From Maioricimonas rarisocia (GTDB lineage: Bacteria; Planctomycetota; Planctomycetia; Planctomycetales; Planctomycetaceae), in the NCBI RefSeq assembly GCF_007747795.1, contig NZ_CP036275.1, positions 124,001 through 188,000 of the forward strand: a stretch of 64,000 nt of DNA, in the 5' to 3' direction. A program made the position numbers and the translations under genes. Positions 40,268 to 49,347 of the stretch are shown piece by piece; the stretch's first letter is position 1, and every line of letters starts with the position of its first letter. Under the pieces are notes generated by a model. That model saw only the letters and a program-made list of their open reading frames with translations. It ran no database searches and was not told the origin of the DNA.

Positions 40268-41737
40268 ATGCTCACGGATGAGCCAAGGTATGATGTCTGG
40301 GAACAGATTCGTCAACAGGACCTCAAAGCGTTTGCCCGGCTACTGCCTGAGTCGCTCGTCGTTCAGGCCGCCGAGCGGGCGGATGTCAGGATCGTTCGCT
40401 CGGCATTGGCAATTCCCAACCTGGTCTGGCTGGGAGTGCTCTCGGCACTGCATTCGACAAAGAGCTTTGCCCGGATTCTCACGCTGACCGCCCAGATGTT
40501 GGACCTGTCGGCCAATGGCTTGCCCGAAGCGGTTGCACGATCCCGCCGCAACGCGGCACGACGCAAACCGAAGGCATCGAAACACAGTCCGCGGGGAAAA
40601 GATCCTGCGACGGTGACTGAAGAAGCCTTCACCCAGGCCCGCCGACGCATGCCGGTCGCTGTCTGGTTCGTCCTCATCGAACTGCTCACGGCCCGGTTCG
40701 AGGAACAGCACCAAGACCTGATCCGCTGGAAGCGGTTTCGTTTGCTGGCGCTGGACGGGACCACCATTCGGCTGCCGCAACACAATCGTCTGGCCGAGCA
40801 CTTCGGCACCAGCAGCAACGGCCGGTATCGTGTCGCGCAGGCCCGTATGGTCATGTTGCAGTTGCCTCTGGTCCGTCTGCCCTGGCGGTACGAACTGGGA
40901 CCGGTCGACGAAGGCGAACGCACCGTGGCCGCCCGATTGCTGAAGCAGGTACGGCGTAACGATCTGGTGCTGATGGATCAGGGGTTCTGGAGCTACGGGT
41001 TGTTCCATCAGATTCAGGCAGCGCGGGGCTACTTTGCGATTCGACAGTATCCGGGTGTTCGCATGAAGACGCTGCGGCGGCTGGGCCCCAGGGATCGCAT
41101 TGTGCGCTGGAAAACTCCCTCCGGACCACGTTGGCGCAATGCAAATCTTCCCGAGTCGATCACGCTGCGCGTCATCAACTACCAGATCAAAGGCTTTCCC
41201 CCCAGTGCGGTGGTGACCAATGTGCTGGGACCGAAGCGCATCAGTCGCGAAGACTGGATCCGGATGGCGACAGAAGCCGAACCGGGACATCCACTGGATC
41301 CCGCGGTGCGCAAAGGCATCGGGTTGTATCATCGTCGCTGGGAGATCGAAACGACGTTTCAGGAACTGAAAGTCTACCAGGGGCTGGAACGGACCCTGCG
41401 GAGTCATTCGCCGGAATCAGTGCAGTACGAGGTGGCCGGCCACGTGGTGCTGTACCTGCTGGTTCGCTGGTTAATGGTCGAAGCCGCGCAGCGGTCCACC
41501 GGCGACGGAGACCCGTTGGGGGTGAGCTTCAAGCACGCCCTGGAAGAACTGGTGACGGCTTGGCCGCTGTTGCTGACATCCACCTCAACGGAGGTGAACC
41601 GTCGCGTGCTTCCCAAGCTGCTGGCAGCTATTGCATCTCACGAAGTCCAGTGGCGTCCCGGCCGAACATTCGCCAGAAAGACAAGCAGTGCAAGCAAGAA
41701 GCGCCGACGAAAGAAGAGCGCACGCCAACAAACTTAG
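40268..41737 (+). CDS. IS4-family transposase
   Basis: The 489-residue DDE transposase has the first aspartate in LLALDGTTIRL and the second in LVLMDQGFW. The IS4 YREK signature is YHRRWEIETTFQELK, with spacing Y-2-R-3-E-6-K. The C terminus is very basic. AGGAGG lies eight bases before the ATG at 40268; an in-frame ATG at 40202 sits before the regulatory stem and is less likely. The frame is intact. It cuts and pastes the element between its 18-bp ends. Confidence 0.95.
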   Translation: MLTDEPRYDVWEQIRQQDLKAFARLLPESLVVQAAERADVRIVRSALAIPNLVWLGVLSALHSTKSFARILTLTAQMLDLSANGLPEAVARSRRNAARRKPKASKHSPRGKDPATVTEEAFTQARRRMPVAVWFVLIELLTARFEEQHQDLIRWKRFRLLALDGTTIRLPQHNRLAEHFGTSSNGRYRVAQARMVMLQLPLVRLPWRYELGPVDEGERTVAARLLKQVRRNDLVLMDQGFWSYGLFHQIQAARGYFAIRQYPGVRMKTLRRLGPRDRIVRWKTPSGPRWRNANLPESITLRVINYQIKGFPPSAVVTNVLGPKRISREDWIRMATEAEPGHPLDPAVRKGIGLYHRRWEIETTFQELKVYQGLERTLRSHSPESVQYEVAGHVVLYLLVRWLMVEAAQRSTGDGDPLGVSFKHALEELVTAWPLLLTSTSTEVNRRVLPKLLAAIASHEVQWRPGRTFARKTSSASKKRRRKKSARQQT

Positions 41738-41913
41738 TGCCATTGGGCTATTGCCGGCCGGCGATGAAGTGGCGATGCGGCCGGATGAATCCGGCCCTGC
41801 TACTGGGGCCGTGACGTGATGTCCTTGCTCGCACGCCGTCATTGCATGACAGCCTTCGGGGAAACGCGACGGTTGTCCTGCGCCCCAGCCACCCGCCGCG
41901 GGCGACGGTCTTC

Positions 41914-42914
41914 TCACCGTGTGCTCTCCTCATCGGCAGGTCCCGGCTTGTAGTCGGTCCCCGTGCAGGCGAGAAGCTGATCCCGCAGCTTCGCCACAAC
42001 ATCGGTCTTGTATTTGGGGCTGTCAAAACCTATCGGACCGAAGGTGCGGATGTACTGGAACTCGAGCAAGTTACCCGCCGTATCGACCGGCACGCCCCCG
42101 ACTGATGGGTGAAGTCCAGCGGGTTGGTATGGGCATTCCATCGGCAGAGAATGCCGTCTTCCAGGTCGAGTCCTCCCCGGTCCCGTTCGCTGGTGAGTGT
42201 GACGCCGCATCGGTCCTGCAGCATCATGCCGTAGATGTTCGCTTCGAAGCTCGGTTCGGGGTTGGCAACCATCGCCAGAACAGTGACGTTCATGACCGTG
42301 ACCCTGGCAACACGCTCTTCAATGGACCTGCCGAACTTTTTCCACGCATCCAGCTGACGCAGCGTTTCTTCGACCGGGCAGAAATGGGCCGACAGAAACA
42401 CCGCCGCACAGAGGGCGTTGCGGTTCTCGGGCAGCGGATGCGGCTTCCGAGGCGGATTCCCCTCCTCCCACATCGTCATCACGACGTCGAGTTCATGGTT
42501 ATGGATGGCGAACTTGTCGCGGAAGATCTCGCGGCAGCGGCGGTCACGCTCGGCAGCTGGCATCTTCTGCAGCTGTTCGAACAGTTTCGCGAGCCGCCGG
42601 TTCGCCAGGCAGATGGCGAACTGTACTTCCGGCACCGGCTCGTTCGACCTCGAGCCGACCCGCACAAGCAGGTCCTCGTGTTGATTGAGGTTGGCGAGGC
42701 ACTCGTCGAAGCTTTCGCTGGCGACCCGGGCGATGTAGTCGTCGATGCGGCTGCGCTGGGCGGGCGTAGCGCCATCGAGAGGAACCGGCGGCGAGGCGGC
42801 GATGGAGGGAGGCACATCCGGCGGAGAAAGCGGCAGGATGAGAATCAGGAGGTTGCAGGTTGCGAGCAGCACGATGGCAAAAGCCGGCAGCCGTCGCGAA
42901 CGCTGGGAGGTCAT
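41914..42914 (-). pseudogene. Paralog A1 of the 49348-50337 gene, frameshifted
   Basis: From ATG 42914 (MTSQRSRRLPAFAIVLLATC) the frame follows its paralog closely through ECLANLNQHEDLL, FAIHNHELDVVMTMWEEG and MLQDRCGV to HQSG, then breaks near 42103. The rest (VPVDTAGNLLEFQYIRTFGP to EESTR) continues in another frame to a stop at 41914. Against copy A2 one base is missing in the stretch after CAGTCGGG. One deletion is the simplest reading, so the gene is either a recent pseudogene or carries a sequencing error. The protein would be anchored by one N-terminal helix. Confidence 0.85.
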
Positions 42915-43346
42915 GAAGGGGAGTCTTCAGTGAGTGATGTGGTGAGCAACGACGCAGAGCCGATCCGTCGCAGACCAGTCGGGAAAGGGCTTCGCTGACT
43001 TGTCCAACAGTGGGGATGGCGGCACGGATTGACGCCGGGCGAGGGGGGACGCGAGCAAGGGGCGGCACCACGCGAAGGTACGGCCAATACCGCAGCGGCA
43101 GAGTGGTCGAGAAGTGTGCTTCATCGGACGGCCCCATCCGATTCGTGGCCCGTGATGCCGTCGCCGCGGGGGAAACCCGCAGAGTGAAGCGACCGGAGGC
43201 ACCGTGTCTGGTAGTTCACACTACTCGGAATCGCTTCCTGCGGTCAATCACTCTTACATTAGGTCTACCTGACGCGTGTTGATCAGTCTTGACGGAGGTG
43301 TCCGATCGCATCACTGTTGGCGACTGGTGGCTTCTCTAAGACTCTG
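42915..43346. other. Divergent intergenic region of duplicated block 1
   Basis: No gene is seen in these 432 bp between A1 (minus) and B1 (plus). The first about 110 bp next to A1 are almost identical to the region upstream of A2 (50338-50440). A second shared stretch around GCGGGGGAAACCCGC matches 50595-50625. The duplicated sequence probably contains the promoter of the A genes. Confidence 0.7.
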
Positions 43347-44432
43347 ATGAAGCGGGCGAACATGCAGCGGGCCGGGCCGGGCTTTCTTCAGTCTACGTAC
43401 AGCATCTGCGCAGAGAGACCGTCGATCGGCATCTGCTCGCGCCGGTTCGTCATCCTGCTGATTGTCATTGCTGCGTTGCCACGCGTCGCCGCGGCGGCCG
43501 ATCTGACCGGTATTCGCGAGACGCTGCGGGAAATCGACGAGATCATCACGTCGATACGGATGGTTTACCTCTCGGGGCGGGATCTGATGGCCCGCTATAC
43601 ATTTCTCGAGTGGGGCGGGAAGCGGAGCCTGCTGTTCGAAGTCGACAACGATTACGCGTCTGCGGACGTGTTCGATGGCGAGTACGGCTACGAAGTCCGG
43701 TATCCCGGGCCGGGTATGCACATTCCGGTTGAGGTCGAAAGAGTGGAGAAGGTCCCCGGTCCGCTTGTGTCGAGCCTGTGGCCGCTTGCCTGGTCCGGCC
43801 GGCGAGTCGCTTTCACGGGGCGGCCACTCTGGGAATTCCTTGGAGAGTCCGCCGAAATTATCGGTGTGGAGCAGGGCGGGTTCGGGGAGGTCGTTGTCGT
43901 CGATCTGGGAGTGATCGAAGATCGGCACGGCCGCCGCGCCCGATACGTGGTGCGGCTGGCGAAGGATCGCGACTTCTCGCCGGTCGAGATTCGAAGCGAA
44001 ACGGTCGGGAGCGACGGCGGGAGTCGCATACGTCTCTTCATCGTTGAATCGTTTCGCCGCGTCACGAACCCCGCGCTCGGTCGAGAGGTGTGGATGCCGG
44101 AATCGATGAGGTTCGACTTCGGCAGTTTGACCGGTCGGGTCGAACTGGTTGAGCTGGAGTTGAACCCCGATCTGTCGCACGTCATCTTCACGCCGGAGAC
44201 GTCAAAGGTGATTCGTCTCGACGGCCGCGTGGCCAGGCCCGAGGACGAAGGGGCCCAGGTGACGGCCGAAGACCGTCTGCGTGCCAATGTGCGTGAGGCA
44301 CTGCTCCGCCTGGTCGACCGGCAGGCGGAGGCGGATCCTGCCTCGTCCTGGATCGGAGCCCGGGTGTGGGGGGCGATTGTCGTGCTGGTGCTGTCTGCCG
44401 CGGGATTCGTCTGGAGGTCGCGGTCGCCATAG
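43347..44432 (+). CDS. Secreted protein with C-terminal membrane anchor (B1)
   Basis: The 361-residue product has a signal peptide or signal anchor around residues 30-50 (RRFVILLIVIAALPRVAA). A mostly beta-strand body includes MARYTFLEWGGKRSLLFEVD, WPLAWSGRRVAFTG and RVTNPALGREVWMPESMRFD. One C-terminal helix near 338-356 is followed by WRSRSP. The body resembles LolA-like half-barrels of lipoprotein-carrier type, but this is only a fold impression. It diverges from A1 in the same arrangement as B2 from A2. ATG 43347 is chosen; an ATG at 43362 is possible. No function is assigned. Confidence 0.72.
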   Translation: MKRANMQRAGPGFLQSTYSICAERPSIGICSRRFVILLIVIAALPRVAAAADLTGIRETLREIDEIITSIRMVYLSGRDLMARYTFLEWGGKRSLLFEVDNDYASADVFDGEYGYEVRYPGPGMHIPVEVERVEKVPGPLVSSLWPLAWSGRRVAFTGRPLWEFLGESAEIIGVEQGGFGEVVVVDLGVIEDRHGRRARYVVRLAKDRDFSPVEIRSETVGSDGGSRIRLFIVESFRRVTNPALGREVWMPESMRFDFGSLTGRVELVELELNPDLSHVIFTPETSKVIRLDGRVARPEDEGAQVTAEDRLRANVREALLRLVDRQAEADPASSWIGARVWGAIVVLVLSAAGFVWRSRSP

Positions 44433-44683
44433 TGGTCGCAGACGGATGGCCGGGGCGCCGGGGCAGCGTCGAGCATAACTGGCGGCGTCCATGCAGAGGC
44501 GGGACGCAGAGAACGGTACGCGTTACGGTCCCGGTCGCGTTGACTCACCCCGTAGGGAGCGTCCTGCGGTGTTGTCGCGCTCGCTCCAGACCTCCGCCCA
44601 GTGAAAAACGGCAGGCCCTTCTCAAGGAAGAACCTGCCGCGAAGTGCCCATCGTCAATACCGCCGGGGAGCGCGAGGCCTCGA

Positions 44684-46318
44684 TCAGTTGCCGGTCCGGT
44701 TCGACAACGCCTTCTCAACCTGCCGCCGGACGGACTCGAGATTGAAAGTCGCCCCCGGCTGCATCGGCGGGAACTCGACGAACGTCTTGGCCAAGGCAGC
44801 CACCTGCTCCTGAACGAATACGAACCGCCAGAACTCGTACGTCCACCAGTTGGCGGCGTACATCGAGTCTCCGATGCTCATCTTTTCGAACGGGTCCAGC
44901 CGCAGGTTGTAAATACCCGGCCAGTCCAGCCGCACTTTCGGGCCGAACCATCCCCCCGGCTGATCCAGAAAGACGTACTTGTAGTCGCCGATGCGGGCGG
45001 CAGCCAGCGTCGATTCGGTGAAGTACCAGAGCTCGTTGCGGGACGATTTCCCTTCCCCGGTCAGCAGGGGCAGCTGGTTGTAGCCGTCCAGGTGAACCCG
45101 GTACTTCTTGCCGTCGAGTGTTGTTCCCTTCTTGAGGTCCCCGGCGATGTCCCCCTTGTAGCCGGCGGCGGCGACGAAGGTGGGGAGCCAGTCCATGCCC
45201 GACATGACGTCGTTGATGACCTGGTTCGGCTGGACCTTGCCCGGCCAGCGAATGACACACGGGACGCGGAAGCCCCCCTCGGTCCCCATCCCCTTCCAGC
45301 CCTTGAACGGCGTGGTGCCGCCATCCGGCCAGGTGAACCCTTCTGTCCCGTTGTCGGTGGTGACCACGACAATCGTGTTCTCGGCCACACCCATGTCATC
45401 GAGCTTCGTCATGACGTTGCCGACGATGTCGTCGAACTGCGCCATGCCGGCTTCCTGAATGCTCCAGCCGTTCTCGGGCGTCCGCAGCTGCTCGTACTCT
45501 GGCGAGAGATGCGTCGTGATGTGCATCCGGGTCGGGTTGAGCCACACGAAGAACGGCTTGTCGCTCTCCTGCGCCTTGTCCATGAATTCGAAGGCATGAT
45601 CCTGGATCACGTCGTCGACGGTCTCCATGTTCAGCTCGATGCCGTCGGTCGGATGCGGCGGGAGCGGCCCGCGGTCGACGATCTTCTGCTTGCCGACGCG
45701 GCCCCAGCGGGGATGTTCGGTCGGGTCATCTTCGTCAGTAGCGAAGCAGTGCAGCACGTTCCGCGGCCCGACCTTCTCCAGCAGCTCCTGCGGATAGTTC
45801 GGGTGGAACGGGTCCTCCATCGCGTCGAGGTGATACAGGTAGCCGAAGAACTCGTCGAAGCCGTGCAGCGTCGGAAGGAACTCGTTCCGGTCCCCCAGAT
45901 GGTTCTTGCCGAACTGCCCGGTCGCGTACCCCAGCTCGCGGAGTGCCGTGGCGATGGTCGGTGCCTTGTCCGGCATGCCGATCTTCGCGCCGGCCTGGCC
46001 GACGGTCGTCAGCCCGGTTCGCATCGGCAGCTGGCCGGTGATGAAGCTGGCCCGGCCTGCGGTGCAGCTTGCTTCGGCGTAGTAGTCGGTGAAGATCGCC
46101 CCCTCGCGGGCGAGTTTGTCGATGTGCGGCGTGCGACCGGCCATCATGCCCCGGTGGTACGCGCCGATGTTCCACATGCCGATGTCGTCTCCCATGATGA
46201 AGACGATGTTCGGCTGCTTCTCCGGCTGCTGTGCCTTCGCTTCGCCTGCGGAGGCAATGGCGAGGGCGGCGGCACAGGCTGCCAGTGTTGCGGATCGAAG
46301 CCTGCTGTTCCTGAACAA
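44684..46318 (-). CDS. Arylsulfatase (sulfatase family S1), secreted
   Basis: The 544-residue enzyme has a signal peptide (ATLAACAAALAIASAGEAKAQ). The sulfatase core starts PNIVFIMGDDIGMWN, with D44-D45 as metal ligands. The formylglycine motif is CTAGR, C85 to R89. It deviates from the usual CxPxR but is a known variant; C85 needs oxidation by a formylglycine-generating enzyme, which is not in the window. FVVTTDNGTEG and the GMGTEGGFRVPCVIRWPGK segment are typical of planctomycete arylsulfatases. It hydrolyses sulfate esters outside the cytosol. The TTG start at 46318 has GAGGAG seven bases upstream. Confidence 0.93.
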   Translation of the reverse strand: MFRNSRLRSATLAACAAALAIASAGEAKAQQPEKQPNIVFIMGDDIGMWNIGAYHRGMMAGRTPHIDKLAREGAIFTDYYAEASCTAGRASFITGQLPMRTGLTTVGQAGAKIGMPDKAPTIATALRELGYATGQFGKNHLGDRNEFLPTLHGFDEFFGYLYHLDAMEDPFHPNYPQELLEKVGPRNVLHCFATDEDDPTEHPRWGRVGKQKIVDRGPLPPHPTDGIELNMETVDDVIQDHAFEFMDKAQESDKPFFVWLNPTRMHITTHLSPEYEQLRTPENGWSIQEAGMAQFDDIVGNVMTKLDDMGVAENTIVVVTTDNGTEGFTWPDGGTTPFKGWKGMGTEGGFRVPCVIRWPGKVQPNQVINDVMSGMDWLPTFVAAAGYKGDIAGDLKKGTTLDGKKYRVHLDGYNQLPLLTGEGKSSRNELWYFTESTLAAARIGDYKYVFLDQPGGWFGPKVRLDWPGIYNLRLDPFEKMSIGDSMYAANWWTYEFWRFVFVQEQVAALAKTFVEFPPMQPGATFNLESVRRQVEKALSNRTGN

Positions 46319-46867
46319 GTGGAGTCTCCTCTGCAGATGCTGGTAAATGTCGGTGCCCCGTCACGAACCCCGACCGAAATCCGTCAGCGGACCGGATTGT
46401 CGCTGAATCGCGCCGCATCGGGCCAACGGTGCCTGATCTTCACCCAGGAAGAGATTGGCCCGGCAGCGATTCGTACCGACGGCAACCCGCCCACTCTCAT
46501 GTAGCTCATCCCGGAGAGTTTGTACGGATGTTTCGGACAGAGAGTCCGGAGTTGTGGAAGTCGGCCACGTTGCTGCCCGCCGCATGTGGCGAACCGGCAA
46601 CGCCAGTTGCGAAACGGCACCGGGAACGGGGCCGTTCCTGCTGCGGCAGGATCGGGTGAACTGACGCAACTTCCGCGGACTCCGGCTCAGGCGGGGAGCC
46701 GATCGCGGCAGGGTGATGCGCAGCGAAGCAGTGCACGGCAGGGTGTGTCACGGCGGGGCATCGGGTGGCGCACGACCGCTCGTGACGTCGTTCGCTCAAT
46801 AACGTGCCTGACGTATCAATGGTGCGCGACGCTCTGACCATTGCCGGAGCGTGCGTTGCCTCCTTCA
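46319..46867. other. Intergenic region, no gene seen
   Basis: About 550 bp separate the sulfatase start from the end of the pseudogene at 46868. I see no protein-like frame, array or clear hairpin; it may be eroded sequence from an earlier gene of the array. Confidence 0.45.
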
Positions 46868-48006
46868 TTACGTCCGCCGTCGGGCAACCGCCACGACGAT
46901 CAGGACGGTGATGGCGACTCCGTTGACCACCAGCAGGACGGGCAGCCACCAGGTCCGTTGCCGGGCCGGTTCCTGCAGCGCGGCACTCCGTCTGGCGTGA
47001 AGTCGCTCGCGCTGCGCAAGCGGAATCTGGTACGGCCGGATGAGCCGCGCCTTTGAGTTCCGTGTGTCGATGACGCCGACCGTCTCCGGAAGCTCGAAGC
47101 TCTCCCACGTCCAGCGCTACGGCGGGATCTCTTCGTTGATGCTGGTCCAGTCGATGTCGAACTGGATCGTCTTCCGGAAGCTCGATGCGTCGGCAGACGG
47201 CTGCGTCGCAATGCGGTGCTGGACCGGCAGCCACACGTCCGCCTGCTGTTCCCACCTGGTTTTCGATGACTGGGCGACATGCCACTGCGAACGTCCGCCT
47301 GCGCGGCGCTGGCGTTGATCGAACGAGACCGGCGTCAATCCCCGGCCCACATCGACCATGAGTCGCGACTCAGATTCGAGGCGGCCATCACTGCTGCGCC
47401 CGATGAGCGTCCAGCGGTCACCTTCGCTCCCGACGACCTCGGTGACGGGCTTTTTCTCGAGCGCAGCGAGAATCGTCTTCAACGGCAGGCCCCGGTCGAA
47501 CTCCACCTGCAGACAGACGCCGAGCGAGCGGATATCGAAGTACCCGCTGGAGCGCTGTGCCGCGTGGTCGTCCAGATCAAGGCGCGCGAACGGCTCGCCG
47601 GTCTGCCAGTGTGCCGAGTACTCATCGTTCCTGCAGTAGAAGCGTTGTACGGTCCCCGTCTGCTGGAGGCGGAGGCTCTGGCGGGATCGTCAGGGTCGGG
47701 GCGGACGCTGTCCCGGTCGAGGACCCAGCCCGGCTCGGTGCGGGTGAAGAAGATCTGGTTGCCTTCGAATGCGACCTCCGCTTCGAACGGACCGGAGAGG
47801 TCGTGGGTGGGGTTCGCGGGATCGACCAGTTCGAAGGTGCCCCGGAGCATGCACTCGCCGGCGCGGAGCCGTGAGCGCTGGTCCCGCAGCCCGGCGAAGG
47901 CAAACTGTTGCAAGCGTACCGGTTCGCTGGCGGGGGTGGTCTCCTGCGCACGGGCCCGGATTGGCAGCAGTGCCTATGCGATCAGCGGGAGGGCAATTGC
48001 ACGCAT
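46868..48006 (-). pseudogene. Decayed member of the secreted, C-terminally anchored family
   Basis: A coherent protein can be followed from ATG 48006 to the stop at 46868, but only across three lesions. A TAG interrupts the signal peptide (MRAIALPLIA, then ALLPIRARAQ, near 47975). A frameshift falls near 47660-47690, where ARASASSRR passes to TVQRFYCRNDEYSAHWQTGE. A second TAG near 47115 follows INEEIPP. The body (VEFDRGLPLKTILAALEKKP, RLMVDVGRGLTPVSFDQRQ) and the closing helix (WWLPVLLVVNGVAITVLIVV) match the architecture of the 43347, 50875 and 52355 products. Its start overlaps the 3' end of the alginate lyase-family gene by 25 bp, so it was once coupled to it. Confidence 0.85.
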
Positions 48007-49220
48007 GATTCGAGCTCCAGTGCAGGAGGCCGTGTCGTTCCGACATCGGTCTTCCCGGCCGGCATCACCAGGTCGGCCGGCTGGCCGAAGTACATCAGCG
48101 TCTCCAGGGCCGACGAACCGCGTCGCCGCGACCTGCGACCGCGAGACCGCCGGTCGTTGGAATCCTCGCGCAGTTCCTGCGCTGCCTGTCGAGTGAACGG
48201 CGCTTCGAGTCCCCTTCGATTTGCATAGTGATTGAGGACCTTCTCGTAGATCGCCTGCAGACGCCCGCGGCTGTCGTCGGAGATCGTCTTGTAGTGATAC
48301 CGTCCTTCGAAGCTGCGGTACGGTTCGTAAGGGACGTCATAGCCGAGGTTGTACTTCGCGGTGTATTCGTATCCCTTCAGCAGCAGGTTGTCGTAAGCAC
48401 CGTACAGATCGACACCCTGGTTCCACGCGACCTCGCAGGTGCAGGCGAGAAAACCCAGGCCCATCTGCGTGTGCGCCTGGTCGCGTCCGCTCTCCTGGCA
48501 TTGACCGGACGGTTTGAAGTAGTTGCGAACGGCTCCGTTTCCCTCGCCGTCGAGGTAGTATGCGAGACCCCGATCGAACATGGCCTGGTCGTCGAGATAG
48601 ACTCCCATGGCAAGCATCGTCTGCAGCATCGCGGCGTCCCAGTTGCCGTTTGCCGAAGGGTAGAAGTCCCGGATGATCGGGTAGAAGATCTCTCGCAACA
48701 TCGTCTCGAACCGCGCCTGGTCCGCCTCCGGCCAGCCATCCCAGGTGTGCCTGAGCAGTTCGGCGGCGTTGCAGAAGTCGTATCCGTCCATCCCGACGAG
48801 CAGCCGGGCGTCGTGGTTGGAGATCGTCTCGAGCGTGCCTGACCAGGCGTTGAGAATCTCAGCCGCCTTCCGGGCGTGGGCTTCGTCTCCGGTCAGCGTC
48901 CAGCAGAGTGCGTGAACGTAGGCGGCATTCGCATCGGCAGTGAACTCGGAGGAGCCGATGTCGGGTCGGTTGGAAGGCCCTCGTTCGACATGGGCATGGG
49001 GACGGGGTGTCCAGTCGAGGTCTGCGTATCGCGAGTTCTGGACACTTCTCCAGGCGGATGCCCACGGCTCCTCGCCCGTGGCAATCTTCTCTTTCACGAA
49101 GTCGATGCTTGCCTGAGTGTGTGCGATTCCCGGATGCGTGAATTCGGCATGTGCCGCCTGAAGCGACGACACAAGCAGCAGGGTGCAGACAGCGATCTGT
49201 TGAAGCATTGTGACAGGCAT
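47982..49220 (-). CDS. Alginate lyase family protein, secreted
   Basis: The roughly 412-residue product begins with a signal peptide (MLQQIAVCTLLLVSSLQAAHA). It continues as an alpha-helical polysaccharide lyase of the alginate-lyase family (PF05426 type). Family landmarks include FTADANAAYVHALCWTLTGD, AAEILNAWSGTL, NGNWDAAMLQTMLAMGVYLD and RDQAHTQMGLGFLA. It should cleave uronate-containing glycans by beta-elimination; the substrate is inferred from the family. ATG 49220 is used; an ATG at 49208 is equally possible and no ribosome site separates them. It ends in an unusual Arg/Ser-rich tail (SRGRRSRRRGSS), which may reflect drift. Confidence 0.85.
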   Translation of the reverse strand: MPVTMLQQIAVCTLLLVSSLQAAHAEFTHPGIAHTQASIDFVKEKIATGEEPWASAWRSVQNSRYADLDWTPRPHAHVERGPSNRPDIGSSEFTADANAAYVHALCWTLTGDEAHARKAAEILNAWSGTLETISNHDARLLVGMDGYDFCNAAELLRHTWDGWPEADQARFETMLREIFYPIIRDFYPSANGNWDAAMLQTMLAMGVYLDDQAMFDRGLAYYLDGEGNGAVRNYFKPSGQCQESGRDQAHTQMGLGFLACTCEVAWNQGVDLYGAYDNLLLKGYEYTAKYNLGYDVPYEPYRSFEGRYHYKTISDDSRGRLQAIYEKVLNHYANRRGLEAPFTRQAAQELREDSNDRRSRGRRSRRRGSSALETLMYFGQPADLVMPAGKTDVGTTRPPALELESCVQLPSR

Positions 49221-49347
49221 GGAGCTGTGGCTCGAGAAATCATGGTGAGAGGGAAGAGCAGTGCACCGGTCTGTCAATCATTCCGAAACCCGTTGGTGTC
49301 GTTCAACACGAGCCCGGCACGCGATGCTGCCCCGGTTTCAGAACTCC

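Larger units (their letters stand above)
40178..41745 (+). mobile_element. IS4-family insertion sequence, complete
   Basis: The element is 1568 bp. Its ends are perfect 18-bp inverted repeats, CAATGGCACTAAGTTTGT at 40178-40195 and its complement at 41728-41745. It is flanked by a 10-bp direct repeat GGCTATTGCC (40168-40177 and 41746-41755), the length usual for IS4-type elements. Removing the element and one repeat restores the palindrome GGCCGGC-TATT-GCCGGCC, so it jumped into a hairpin loop. The transposase frame is intact, so the element may be active. Confidence 0.93.

Noticed and set aside
44366-46504. A 712-codon open frame on the plus strand
   Set aside because: Antisense to the sulfatase, which has signal peptide, CTAGR motif and metal ligands in order; the plus frame has no domain sense.
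46506-47285. A 259-codon minus-strand frame across 46.5-47.3 kb
   Set aside because: It is out of frame with the pseudogene reading that ends in a sensible anchor helix, and its own sequence has no domain features.
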